Origin: Clostridia bacterium
Lineage (GTDB): Bacteria; Bacillota_A; Clostridia; Oscillospirales; CAG-272
Reading direction: 5' to 3'
Assembly (NCBI GenBank): GCA_017445115.1
Contig: JAFSUU010000025.1
Location: forward strand, 1 to 41,540
DNA length: 41,540 nucleotides
Shown here: positions 24,573 through 32,291 of the stretch, piece after piece
How positions within the stretch are numbered: the stretch's first letter is position 1
Layout: each line of letters begins with the position of its first letter
Program-made: the position numbers and the translations under genes
The notes under the pieces: generated by a model
What the model saw: the letters and a program-made list of their open reading frames with translations, nothing else
Told to the model about the DNA's origin: nothing
The model's database searches: none

Positions 24573-27119
24573 TCATTCAGAGATCTTTCCGAAGTCGTCT
24601 GTATGTGCGCGGATCATCTCCCCGATCTTTTCGTCCACCGCGGCGATCTCTCTTTCGAACTCCGCCGAGGACAGCCGAAGAACGCCGGTGCGAAGCGCCG
24701 TGAGCTGTATCAGACCGTCTGACGTTACAACCCTGACCTTATCGTTTTTACCCACGTTGTAAACGAACCGCTCTATATATGCGTCGCCGGTTTCGTTTTC
24801 TTTCGTAAAGACGATATTCACGCCGTTTCTGTCGTATTTCTCCCCTTCTCCGCCGGGAACTCTGTACGCGTCGAAAACGATGACGGCGCGGCACGCCGTA
24901 AACGCAGCGTAATTGACTATTATCGAGATCAACCGTTCTCTTGCGCCCTCGAGATCGCCCGATTCGGCGAGTTCTCTGAGGTCGTCCCACGCGAATATCA
25001 CGTTGTATCCGTCGATAATGATAAACGAAGTTCTGACGCCTTTTACGCGGTGAAGTTCTCCCGCTTCAACGGCGCGCGGTTCGGAATATTCTCTCCGTTT
25101 TATGGGACCGAATTCCCGAAGCATGAGCGCTTCGAGCTCCCTCTCGTCGATACTGACGTTTTTCTTTTTGGCGAAGGATCTTTCGGAGCCTGCGGACTTT
25201 CCGACGTGCATATATTGATCCGCTTCGTTCCACTTGACGACAAATCCCGCGCCGTGAGCGCAGAAGACGGAATCCGGTGAGTTTTCGAGATCGGATTCGG
25301 GATCGTATTTTGACTGTTCTATTATCTTTTCGGCATTTTTGCACTCGCTGTAACCGCCGGGAGACAGCGACAGAATCCCGCATCCGCCTGTGTAGGAGGC
25401 GAGTGTTGCGGCGTAAGAATCCATTGAAGCGACGGGAGCTTTTCCGGTCAAAATCGACGTGCCGGAGTCATTGATCCCGTTCGATCCGATATCTCCGCCC
25501 ATGAGCTTAACGTCGGTGATCGCCCGTCCGACGTCCGGCGTCGGAAGTTCTATTCTGAAATCGTAATACGGCTCGAGCAGGACGGATTCCGCCTTCATCA
25601 ACGCCTGCCTTACCGCCCTGTAAGTCGCCTGTCTGAAATCGCCGCCCTCGGTATGCTTGAGGTGAGCTTTTCCCGCCGTCAAAATTATCCTGACGTCCGT
25701 CAGTTCGGAACCCGTAAGCACTCCGACGTGTTTTTTCTCGGAGATATGAGTCATGATAAGGCGCTGCCATCTCGTCTCAAGTTCATCCGCAGGGCAATCG
25801 GCGCCGATAACGATGCCCGCGCCGCGCGGAAGTCCCTCGAGTGTAAGATGTACCTCCGCATAGTGGCGAAGCGGCTCGTAGTGTCCCGCGCCTTCCGCTC
25901 TCCCGCGAATCGTTTCTTTATAGATCACTTTACCCGATCCGAAAGATACCTCGACTCCGTAACGTTCGAAGATCACCCTTTTAAGGATCTCCGCCTGGAC
26001 CGCGCCCATAAGGGATACGCTGACAGACGAGTCGCCGCACGGCTCGACGTGTAAGTTCGGATCTTCTTCCTCAAGGGCGCGGAGCTTTGGCAGAAAAGGC
26101 TGCAATGCGACACCCGCCGGGAGTGTTAAGGTATATCTCATAACCGGCTCCGTCAGTGAATGGGGCGCCGGCAAAGCTTCGCCTATCATTTCGCCGGCGA
26201 AAGACGATGAAAGCCCTGTGACCGCGCAAATATCTCCGGCAGACGCCTGCTCGGCGACCGAAAACTTCGATCCGTTATAAAACCTGATCTGATCCGCTTT
26301 TTCTTCCGCGTCGCCGAGCTTCAGCTGATCTTTGACGCGAAGCGTTCCGCCGGTTATCTTCAGGTGAGTCAAACGCTCGTTTCTGTCCCTTGTTATCTTG
26401 AAAACTCTCGCTCCGAACTCCCCGGTGTAATGTGGCTGCGGCGAAAGAGCCGACAGCGCCTGTGAGAATTCCGCGACGCCGTCTCCTTTTAATCCGGATC
26501 CGAAGAAAACCGGAAACAACTGCCTTTTTTCAATGGCGGAAACGACGCTTTCCTCCGCGACAGTGCCGAGCGAGGCATACTCTTCCAAAAGTTCTTCGCT
26601 GCACTCCGCTATATTTTCTGCATTTGTAAAAATACCGTTTTCAAGTCCGGGATCGACGCAGTTCCCGAATTCTTTTCTCAGTTCGGACATTATGTCATCT
26701 TTACTGCGCCTTTCAAGGTCGCATTTAGTGACGAAAATGAAAACCGGAAGCGAATACTTTTTCGCCGTTTTCCAGAGAGTCCTCGTGTGAGACTGTACTC
26801 CGTCGGAGGCGCTTTTCACGGCGATCACGATATCCGCCGCAAAGAAAACTCTCTCCGCCTCGGACGAAAAATCGACGTGCCCCGGCGTGTCAAGCAGAGT
26901 TATCTTTGTGTTTCCGTTGACGAACGACGCGCCGGAAGACCAGATCGTTATTCCTCTCTCTCGTTCGATCGCGTCACTGTCGAAATGAGTGTTTCCGTGA
27001 TCGACTCTCCCCTTTTCCCTGATCGCTCCGTTCGCAAAGAGGAGCGCTTCCGCAAGAGTTGTCTTTCCCGCGTCAACGTGCGCAACTATAGCCGCGCTGA
27101 CTTTTTTCATATTGTCCAT
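24573..27119 (-). CDS. TetM/EF-G-like ribosomal GTPase fused to a Rae1/YacP-type NYN nuclease
   Basis: 848 residues, about 200 longer than TetM-class ribosomal protection proteins. Residues 1-660 follow that class: P-loop AHVDAGKTT (13-21), switch I RERGITI, DTPGH (77-81), TKCD (131-134), then domains II-V including LLEPYYDFRIELP. Residues 696-848 are a NYN/PIN-like domain of the YacP (Rae1) family: IIIDGYNVIFAW with D703, VIVFDAY with D750, FTKENETGDAYIERF with D779, and VVTSDG with D801, the acidic set expected for metal-dependent RNA cleavage. Rae1 cuts mRNA in the ribosomal A site, and TetM-like GTPases bind near that site, so a single ribosome-directed cleavage factor is inferred. Tetracycline resistance is not shown. 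AAAGGAGGAGCGTT supports the start. Confidence 0.88.
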   Translation of the reverse strand: MDNMKKVSAAIVAHVDAGKTTLAEALLFANGAIREKGRVDHGNTHFDSDAIERERGITIWSSGASFVNGNTKITLLDTPGHVDFSSEAERVFFAADIVIAVKSASDGVQSHTRTLWKTAKKYSLPVFIFVTKCDLERRSKDDIMSELRKEFGNCVDPGLENGIFTNAENIAECSEELLEEYASLGTVAEESVVSAIEKRQLFPVFFGSGLKGDGVAEFSQALSALSPQPHYTGEFGARVFKITRDRNERLTHLKITGGTLRVKDQLKLGDAEEKADQIRFYNGSKFSVAEQASAGDICAVTGLSSSFAGEMIGEALPAPHSLTEPVMRYTLTLPAGVALQPFLPKLRALEEEDPNLHVEPCGDSSVSVSLMGAVQAEILKRVIFERYGVEVSFGSGKVIYKETIRGRAEGAGHYEPLRHYAEVHLTLEGLPRGAGIVIGADCPADELETRWQRLIMTHISEKKHVGVLTGSELTDVRIILTAGKAHLKHTEGGDFRQATYRAVRQALMKAESVLLEPYYDFRIELPTPDVGRAITDVKLMGGDIGSNGINDSGTSILTGKAPVASMDSYAATLASYTGGCGILSLSPGGYSECKNAEKIIEQSKYDPESDLENSPDSVFCAHGAGFVVKWNEADQYMHVGKSAGSERSFAKKKNVSIDERELEALMLREFGPIKRREYSEPRAVEAGELHRVKGVRTSFIIIDGYNVIFAWDDLRELAESGDLEGARERLISIIVNYAAFTACRAVIVFDAYRVPGGEGEKYDRNGVNIVFTKENETGDAYIERFVYNVGKNDKVRVVTSDGLIQLTALRTGVLRLSSAEFEREIAAVDEKIGEMIRAHTDDFGKISE

Positions 27120-27154
27120 AACGCTCCTCCTTTCTTTTATGCATTTGCATAAAA

Positions 27155-27184
27155 TTCTCCCGGGGAAGACAATCCTCGGGAGAA
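27155..27184 (-). terminator. Hairpin between the sialidase-like and GTPase-NYN genes
   Basis: 12-base stem pairing 27155-27166 with 27173-27184 (one wobble), with TTTTAT following on the minus strand. It lies right after the stop at 27198 and before the GTPase start; partial termination is likely because no clear promoter for the GTPase gene is visible. Confidence 0.65.
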
Positions 27185-27197
27185 ATCATATTGCTTT

Positions 27198-28334
27198 TTA
27201 ACCGTTCTCTCTGTCGCGCAGCTTCCACTTTGTGTAGAGTACGCTCGTATACCAGTCGCCCTTTGCGCACTGATAATATACAGTGATAAGACTTCCGTCG
27301 GGAAGCTCTACCGTGCAGGGATACCCGAGATCGTACTGATTGATCTCTTTTTCGCTGTCTCTGAGAAGATAATCGTCCTCCCAGGTCTCGCCGAAGTCGT
27401 AGCTGACTACCGCCCTTTGCGCTCTCTTGCCCGCAGTACGGCACGCGTAGCTGAGTATGACCGCGCCGGAGGAGTGAAGGAAGAGATGCGGCGGAAGTCC
27501 GTCGACGCCGACGCACTTGGGCTCGCTCCAGGTCTTGCCGCCGTCGTCCGAAAACGTGGTGTAAACGGAGTTTTCAGGCTGTACGGGTCTTCCGTGAACA
27601 CGGATAGCGCCGAGAAGACGGCCGTTCGGGAGCTCGATCACGTGAGGTTCGTGCATCATCCACTGTTCGTGATCCTTCGGCACCGGAACTCTGCCTTCCG
27701 TCGTCCAGGTCCTGCCGCCGTCGCGGCTCCTGATGAGGAAAATGCATCCCGCGGTAATGCCCATCGGGGGACGCCAGTTGTTACCGAGATAAATAATTGA
27801 ACCGTCACGGCATTGGGTGGGGCCGTGAGGAGACGTAACGCTCACTTCTATAGGATCGCTCCACGACACGCCGTAGTCGTCGGACAGCATAACGAAAGAA
27901 GTGCATCCGCGGTCGATCTCGTCCTCCGGAAGTTTCTTCAGCATATTGACGTAGCCCTCTGCGAGAGCGTGATCTTCGGCTCCGACCCAGTCGTAGCTGA
28001 GAAGTCCGGCGTAAAAATCCTGAGTCGTTTCGGCGAACCAGGAGACTATCATTTTGCCGTCACCGAGATAGTAGATACCTGTGTCGCGGTCGTCAAATTT
28101 CGAATCGTTGATGACGATTGAAGGTGACCAGGTCTTGCCGGAGTCGTAGCTCACCCACATACAGTTTTTGCCGCACGGACAGACGTGTGTCAATCTCATT
28201 GAAGACGCGACCGCATAGAGAACTCCGCGGTCGTCGATCGTGACGGACGGCCATCCGTTGTATTTGAACGGAGCGCTCATCGGATATCTGTGTACTATCC
28301 CATGCTCTGCGTTTTCGGGTATAAACTCTCTCAT
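27198..28334 (-). CDS. Sialidase-like BNR/Asp-box propeller protein, intracellular
   Basis: 378 residues. Five Asp boxes (S-x-D-x-G-x-T-W type) mark a six-bladed propeller: SYDSGKTW (62-69), SDDYGVSW (151-158), SRDGGRTW (203-210), SDDGGKTW (262-269) and SYDFGETW (311-318). No signal peptide or membrane anchor is present, so it acts in the cytoplasm. The FRIP motif carrying the first catalytic Arg of GH33 sialidases is not seen; a C52-x-C54-x3-C58 cluster occupies the early blade instead. It may be an exo-glycosidase on imported oligosaccharides or another propeller enzyme. AAGGAGAATATACAA sets the start; it follows the small membrane-protein gene by 28 bases, so they share a transcript. Confidence 0.8.
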   Translation of the reverse strand: MREFIPENAEHGIVHRYPMSAPFKYNGWPSVTIDDRGVLYAVASSMRLTHVCPCGKNCMWVSYDSGKTWSPSIVINDSKFDDRDTGIYYLGDGKMIVSWFAETTQDFYAGLLSYDWVGAEDHALAEGYVNMLKKLPEDEIDRGCTSFVMLSDDYGVSWSDPIEVSVTSPHGPTQCRDGSIIYLGNNWRPPMGITAGCIFLIRSRDGGRTWTTEGRVPVPKDHEQWMMHEPHVIELPNGRLLGAIRVHGRPVQPENSVYTTFSDDGGKTWSEPKCVGVDGLPPHLFLHSSGAVILSYACRTAGKRAQRAVVSYDFGETWEDDYLLRDSEKEINQYDLGYPCTVELPDGSLITVYYQCAKGDWYTSVLYTKWKLRDRENG

Positions 28335-28362
28335 TTGTATATTCTCCTTGATCGTTTTCAGT

Positions 28363-28812
28363 TTATGACGCGGCCTGCGTGACCGCCGTTATTATGATCG
28401 CCGCAAACGCGGCGACAGATATGAGAAGCAGTACCATAAGCGCCGCGGCGCCTGACTTTTTCTCTCTGATCGCGCGAACTACCGATATAAACGACGCGAT
28501 ATCGAAAAGCAATAATCCGAGAACCGTGAGAAGGATCACCGGATCTTTAAGAAACGCGAGATACACCTCGACAAGTCTTCCGTCGTCTGAAAAGCCTTTG
28601 AAGCTGTTTCCGAATGTGTCCGTCGAATAGCTCCAGATGAGCACAGCGCCGGCGGTCGAGATCAGCATCAGAAGTGGTATCGCGAATCTGTAAAAGCCGC
28701 CCTCTTTTTCGGGACGCTTTTTCCCGCTCTTTCGGGATCTTTTTCGTTTCGGAGCCGGAATATCCTTCACGGCGACTCTTCGTTTCTTCTTCCGTACGGT
28801 CGCGCGTTTCAT
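28363..28812 (-). CDS. Small basic membrane protein
   Basis: 149 residues from the ATG at 28812, chosen because GGGAGGTGACGGT lies directly upstream. The first about 38 residues are strongly basic (KKKRR, PKRKRSRKSGKKRP) and would lie in the cytoplasm. Three hydrophobic helices follow: FAIPLLMLISTAGAVLIW, PVILLTVLGLLLFDIASFIS and ALMVLLLISVAAFAAIIITA. No family is recognised. It heads the transcript that also carries the sialidase-like gene. The basic tail could contact nucleic acid or phospholipid; that is a guess. Confidence 0.75.
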   Translation of the reverse strand: MKRATVRKKKRRVAVKDIPAPKRKRSRKSGKKRPEKEGGFYRFAIPLLMLISTAGAVLIWSYSTDTFGNSFKGFSDDGRLVEVYLAFLKDPVILLTVLGLLLFDIASFISVVRAIREKKSGAAALMVLLLISVAAFAAIIITAVTQAAS

Positions 28813-28868
28813 ACCGTCACCTCCCGCGCGGACAATCACCGTTTCAACACTTGTTTTGATACCTATAA

Positions 28869-28897
28869 AGTATATCATACAACATATATTCTGTCAA
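28869..28897 (-). promoter_or_regulatory. Sigma-A promoter of the membrane protein/sialidase-like operon
   Basis: Minus strand: TTGACA (28892-28897), 17-base spacer ending TATGA, TATACT (28869-28874). It overlaps the end of the fumarase operon region. Confidence 0.8.
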
Positions 28898-28918
28898 GAA
28901 CGGCGTCTTCCGAAAAGC

Positions 28919-29446
28919 TTATCTGTCGTAAAGATCGTTTCCCTTTGCGTCGAACGCGACGACGCAGGGGAAATTCTTCACGGTGATGCGTCGTATCGCC
29001 TCGGCTCCGAGGTCCTCGTAGCAAACGACCTCGCTCTTTACGATCCGCTCCGAGAGCAGTGCTCCCGCGCCGCCGACAGCGGCAAAATACACGGCGCCGT
29101 GCGCCTTCGCACTCTCTTTGACTTCGGGCGAGCGGCGCCCTTTTCCGATCATAACGCAAAGTCCGCGTTCTATCAGTGCGGGCGTGTATTTGTCCATTCG
29201 CGAAGAAGTCGTCGGACCTGCGGAACCGATGACTCTTCCCTCTCTCGCGGGGGAAGGTCCCATATAGTATATCGTTTCATTTTCAAGCTCTATCGGAAGA
29301 GATCTTCCCGCCCCGATGAGCTCAAAAAGTCTCTTGTGCGCGGCGTCGCGGGCAACGTAGATCTCGCCGTCCAGATATACCGTATCTCCGGCGGAAAGTT
29401 TTGACGCCGTCTCCTTAGTGACGGGAGTCTTCAAATGCCACTCCAT
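28919..29446 (-). CDS. Fumarate hydratase class I, beta subunit
   Basis: 175 residues, the normal size of the separate beta subunit of two-subunit iron-sulfur hydro-lyases. Typical stretches: TVYLDGEIYVARDAAHKRL, YYMGPSPAREGRVIGSAGPTTSSRMD, MIGKGRRS and AVYFAAVGGAGALLS. The subunit supplies substrate-binding residues to the 4Fe-4S alpha subunit to interconvert malate and fumarate. It starts 10 bases after the alpha gene behind GAGGTGATGTT, so the two are cotranscribed and coupled. Tartrate dehydratase has the same architecture, but the malic enzyme neighbour favours fumarase. Confidence 0.92.
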   Translation of the reverse strand: MEWHLKTPVTKETASKLSAGDTVYLDGEIYVARDAAHKRLFELIGAGRSLPIELENETIYYMGPSPAREGRVIGSAGPTTSSRMDKYTPALIERGLCVMIGKGRRSPEVKESAKAHGAVYFAAVGGAGALLSERIVKSEVVCYEDLGAEAIRRITVKNFPCVVAFDAKGNDLYDR

Positions 29447-29455
29447 AACATCACC

Positions 29456-30298
29456 TCATATTTCCGCCGTCGCGTGACGGTTCACGTGACAGCAAATATT
29501 GACGGCGCACGGAAGTCCCGCGATATGAGTCGCGAACGTCTCGATATTGACGGCGAGGGCGGTGACGTCTCCGCCAAGTCCTGCCGGTCCTATACCGAGC
29601 GCATTTATCCCGTCGAGAAGCTCGCGCTCGAGTTCGGCGATATGTTCTTTTTCCGAATGAACTCCGATCTCTCTTGTCAGCGCGCGCTTTGCCATTAACG
29701 CGGCAAGCTCGAAATCTCCGCCGAGTCCGACTCCGACAGTCATCGGCGGGCAGGCGTTAGCTCCCGCCGCGCGCACCGCTTCGATCACGGAACGCTTTAC
29801 TCCCTCGACTCCGTCGGCGGGCTTGAGCATGAATAATCTGCTCATATTCTCACTTCCGAATCCCTTAGGAGCGGCCGTTATTTTTACCTTGTCTCCCGGA
29901 ACTATCCTCGTGTGGATCACGGCGGGAGTGTTATCGTTCGTGTTCACTCTTTCGAGAGGATCTCCTACGACGGATTTGCGCAAATACCCTTCGGCGTACG
30001 CGCGCTTCACCCCTTCGTTCACCGCGTCTTCAACGTAACCGCCGACGAGCGCGGCACCCTGTCCGACCTCCAGAAAGACGACAGCCATTCCCGTGTCCTG
30101 ACAGATCGGGATCATCTTCTCCTTCGCCACCGAAAGATTTTCCTTCAGTATCGAAAGAACGCTTTTTCCTGTCCCGGACGTCTCAAGGTCCGACGCGCGA
30201 ACGATGGCATTTTCCATATCGGGCGAGAGCTCGTGATTTATTTTTATTAAAAGATCGCAAACCGTATCGGATATCCGGCTGACTTCTATTTCTCTCAT
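29456..30298 (-). CDS. Fumarate hydratase class I, alpha subunit
   Basis: 280 residues. Cysteines suited to hold the 4Fe-4S cluster are visible: C66 in IPICQDTGMA, C183 in ANACPPMTVGVG, and the C264/C269/C270 group in LPCAVNICCHVNRH. GFGSENMSRLFML is another family signature. It partners the beta subunit encoded next. Its ATG overlaps the malic enzyme stop (ATGA at 30295-30298), so all three genes form a translationally coupled operon. The oxygen-sensitive cluster fits an anaerobe. Direction in the cell (toward succinate or toward malate) cannot be read from sequence; L(+)-tartrate dehydratase is the alternative. Confidence 0.92.
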   Translation of the reverse strand: MREIEVSRISDTVCDLLIKINHELSPDMENAIVRASDLETSGTGKSVLSILKENLSVAKEKMIPICQDTGMAVVFLEVGQGAALVGGYVEDAVNEGVKRAYAEGYLRKSVVGDPLERVNTNDNTPAVIHTRIVPGDKVKITAAPKGFGSENMSRLFMLKPADGVEGVKRSVIEAVRAAGANACPPMTVGVGLGGDFELAALMAKRALTREIGVHSEKEHIAELERELLDGINALGIGPAGLGGDVTALAVNIETFATHIAGLPCAVNICCHVNRHATAEI

Positions 30299-31467
30299 TT
30301 CTTTACCGCTCCGGAATCGACAGCGGCGCGTGCGACCGCCTCGGCTACCGCGCTGAATGCTTCTTTGTCAAACGCGTCGGGGATCACTTTGCCGTTTGCA
30401 ATTTCATCTTCCGTGACGGATCCCGCGATCGCGTGAGCAGCGGCGAGCTTCATTTCCTCGTTTATCTCCTTCGCCCCGCAGTCAAAAGTCCCTCTGAAAA
30501 TACCGGGGAACGCGAGAACGTTGTTGACTTGATTGGGATAATCGCTCCTTCCCGTTCCGACGACAGCCGCACCGGCAGCGTATGCCTCTTCGGGCATGAT
30601 CTCGGGCGTCGGGTTAGCCATTGCGAAGACTATGGGATCATTTGCCATCGAGCGCACCATATCGGCAGTTACCATACCGGGAGCCGAAACTCCGACGAAA
30701 ACATCCGCACCGCGAAGAGCGTCAGAGAGAGTTCCCGCGATCTTTCCGGAATTCGTTATCTTCGCCATTTCTTCTTTTACCGGGTTAAGTCCGTCTCTGC
30801 CTTCGTATATCGCGCCGCGTCTGTCGCAGAGGATCACGTCGCCGAGACCGTATCTGATAAGAAGTCTCGCTATCGCGATGCCCGCCGCCCCCGATCCGTT
30901 GATCACGACACGGCAGTCCTCTTTCTTCTTTCCGACCTTTCTCAGCGCGTTGATAAGTCCCGCGAGCACTACGACGGCGGTACCGTGCTGGTCGTCGTGA
31001 AATACGGGAATATCGAGGCGCGCTTTCAGCTTTTCCTCGATCTCAAAGCATCTCGGCGCGGATATATCTTCGAGGTTGATACCGCCGAAGCTTCCGGAGA
31101 TGTTCGCGACAGTGTCAACTATGGTGTCAACGTCTTTCGATCTTATACAGATCGGCACCGCGTCGACGTTTCCGAATGCTTTGAAAAGCAGACACTTTCC
31201 TTCCATGACGGGCATTCCCGCTTCGGGTCCGATGTCGCCGAGTCCGAGTACGGCGGTGCCGTCCGTCACAACTGCTACGGTGTTCCATCTTCCCGTAAGT
31301 TCAAAGCTTTTTGAAATATCTTTCTGTATTTCGAGACACGGCTCCGCAACGCCGGGCGTATAGAGCACCGACAGATCGTGTCTGTTCTCGACCGGCGCTT
31401 TCAGCGCGGTCTCAATCTTTCCGCGAAGCCTGTAATGTTCCTGTAATGATTCTTCTCTTATATCCAT
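30295..31467 (-). CDS. Malic enzyme (oxaloacetate-decarboxylating malate dehydrogenase)
   Basis: 390 residues, the short bacterial form without a phosphotransacetylase domain. The start MDIREESLQEHY at 31467 follows GGGGTGCC. Catalytic segments are visible: SVLYTPGVAEPC with the proton-donating Tyr (Y36), PVMEGKCLLFKAFG with the active-site Lys, LEDISAPRCFEIEE and PVFHDDQHGTAVV for the divalent metal, and GSGAAGIAIARLL for the nucleotide. It converts malate to pyruvate and CO2 with reduction of NAD(P). It leads the operon with both fumarase subunits and has its own promoter. Confidence 0.95.
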   Translation of the reverse strand: MDIREESLQEHYRLRGKIETALKAPVENRHDLSVLYTPGVAEPCLEIQKDISKSFELTGRWNTVAVVTDGTAVLGLGDIGPEAGMPVMEGKCLLFKAFGNVDAVPICIRSKDVDTIVDTVANISGSFGGINLEDISAPRCFEIEEKLKARLDIPVFHDDQHGTAVVVLAGLINALRKVGKKKEDCRVVINGSGAAGIAIARLLIRYGLGDVILCDRRGAIYEGRDGLNPVKEEMAKITNSGKIAGTLSDALRGADVFVGVSAPGMVTADMVRSMANDPIVFAMANPTPEIMPEEAYAAGAAVVGTGRSDYPNQVNNVLAFPGIFRGTFDCGAKEINEEMKLAAAHAIAGSVTEDEIANGKVIPDAFDKEAFSAVAEAVARAAVDSGAVKK

Positions 31468-31505
31468 AACGGCACCCCATTCAATTTGTAATATCATTAA
31501 AAAAT

Positions 31506-31534
31506 ATTGTACCACGATTCCGCGATTAAAGCAA
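31506..31534 (-). promoter_or_regulatory. Promoter of the malic enzyme/fumarase operon
   Basis: Minus strand: TTGCTT (31529-31534), 17-base spacer ending GTGG, TACAAT (31506-31511), with an extended -10 TG. Confidence 0.7.
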
Positions 31535-31545
31535 GTTTTTCACGA

Positions 31546-31577
31546 AAAATCCCGCATCCGAAGACGCGGGAGATTTT
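31546..31577 (-). terminator. Terminator of the ECF S-component gene
   Basis: Minus strand: stem TCCCGCGT / ATGCGGGA (one wobble) around a CTTCGG loop, flanked by AAAATC and GATTTTT, with a T run following. Confidence 0.75.
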
Positions 31578-31646
31578 CAGACAGTCAGAACAAATTTGTA
31601 AAATCGAGAAGGCAGGGAGTTTGTCCCGGCTTTCGCTATCAAGTCA

Positions 31647-32180
31647 TCAAACGCTTTTCTTTTTCATAAAGCGGTTATACATTTTTCCGACGCCGAGCTT
31701 ATAGACGAGGATCGGCGCGACAACCGCTCCGAGCGCCGCCATTGCGAACTGAGTCGGGAGCTTCAGCACTGCCGCAGACGGCGTAGCGTAGAAGAACGCT
31801 CTGCCTATCGAATATCCGGCGACGTTGATTATCCCGCCGACGGCGAGTGCGATGGCGTTGGCGATTTTTTTGTTGTTTTTGAATGTGTATCTTGAAATGA
31901 CCGAGATCGCGATCGCCTGAAGTCCGCGCACGACGAGCGTGACGTACATCGGCGTCGGGTAGAAGAAGACGTCGCCGAGGAACGCGCCGACTCCGCCGAT
32001 AGCAAACGACGTAAAAGGATCGAAAATAAGAGCGGCGGTGCAAATGATAATATCGTTCAGATAGAGGTGTCCGCCTGGGACCGGTATCCCGAACGAACTC
32101 ATAACAACGTTGAGCGCCATGAACATCGCGGCGATCACAATATGCTTCAGTGCCTGTCTTCCGTCAACTGCATTTTTCAT
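31647..32180 (-). CDS. ECF transporter S component (vitamin uptake)
   Basis: 177 residues from the ATG at 32180, preceded by GGGGGGTAAGAACT. It is very hydrophobic with about six membrane segments. The N-terminal AAMFMALNVVMSSFGIP and LNDIIICTAALIFDPFTSFAIGGVGAFLGDVFF stretches are typical of S components of energy-coupling-factor transporters, which bind one vitamin and borrow a shared A/T module encoded elsewhere. No A, A' or T gene is adjacent. The gene is divergent from a MocR-type regulator that binds pyridoxal phosphate, which suggests vitamin B6 as substrate; this is inference from context only. Confidence 0.85.
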   Translation of the reverse strand: MKNAVDGRQALKHIVIAAMFMALNVVMSSFGIPVPGGHLYLNDIIICTAALIFDPFTSFAIGGVGAFLGDVFFYPTPMYVTLVVRGLQAIAISVISRYTFKNNKKIANAIALAVGGIINVAGYSIGRAFFYATPSAAVLKLPTQFAMAALGAVVAPILVYKLGVGKMYNRFMKKKSV

Positions 32181-32200
32181 AGTTCTTACCCCCCCGGGTA

Positions 32201-32229
32201 TTGATTTATTACGCAAACTATTGTATAAT
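32201..32229 (+). promoter_or_regulatory. MocR promoter overlapping the divergent ECF-S promoter
   Basis: Plus strand: TTGATT (32201-32206), 17-base spacer, TATAAT (32224-32229). On the minus strand TACAAT at 32220-32225 with a weak TTTTAT 17 bases upstream could serve the ECF gene, so the two -10 boxes overlap. A regulator bound here would affect both genes. Confidence 0.65.
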
Positions 32230-32291
32230 GATTTTGGATATAATAAAATAACCAGTTTTGTGATTTTTTATATGATCAGATCGGAGATCAA

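Noticed and set aside
24573..27119. Tetracycline resistance gene
   Set aside because: The resemblance to TetM is real, but the fused nuclease domain and divergence make a resistance claim unsupported; housekeeping or stress translation factors share the fold.
32181..32291. Riboswitch upstream of the ECF S component
   Set aside because: The leader is short and AT-rich with no conserved aptamer elements that I can recognise; control by the divergent MocR protein is a better explanation.
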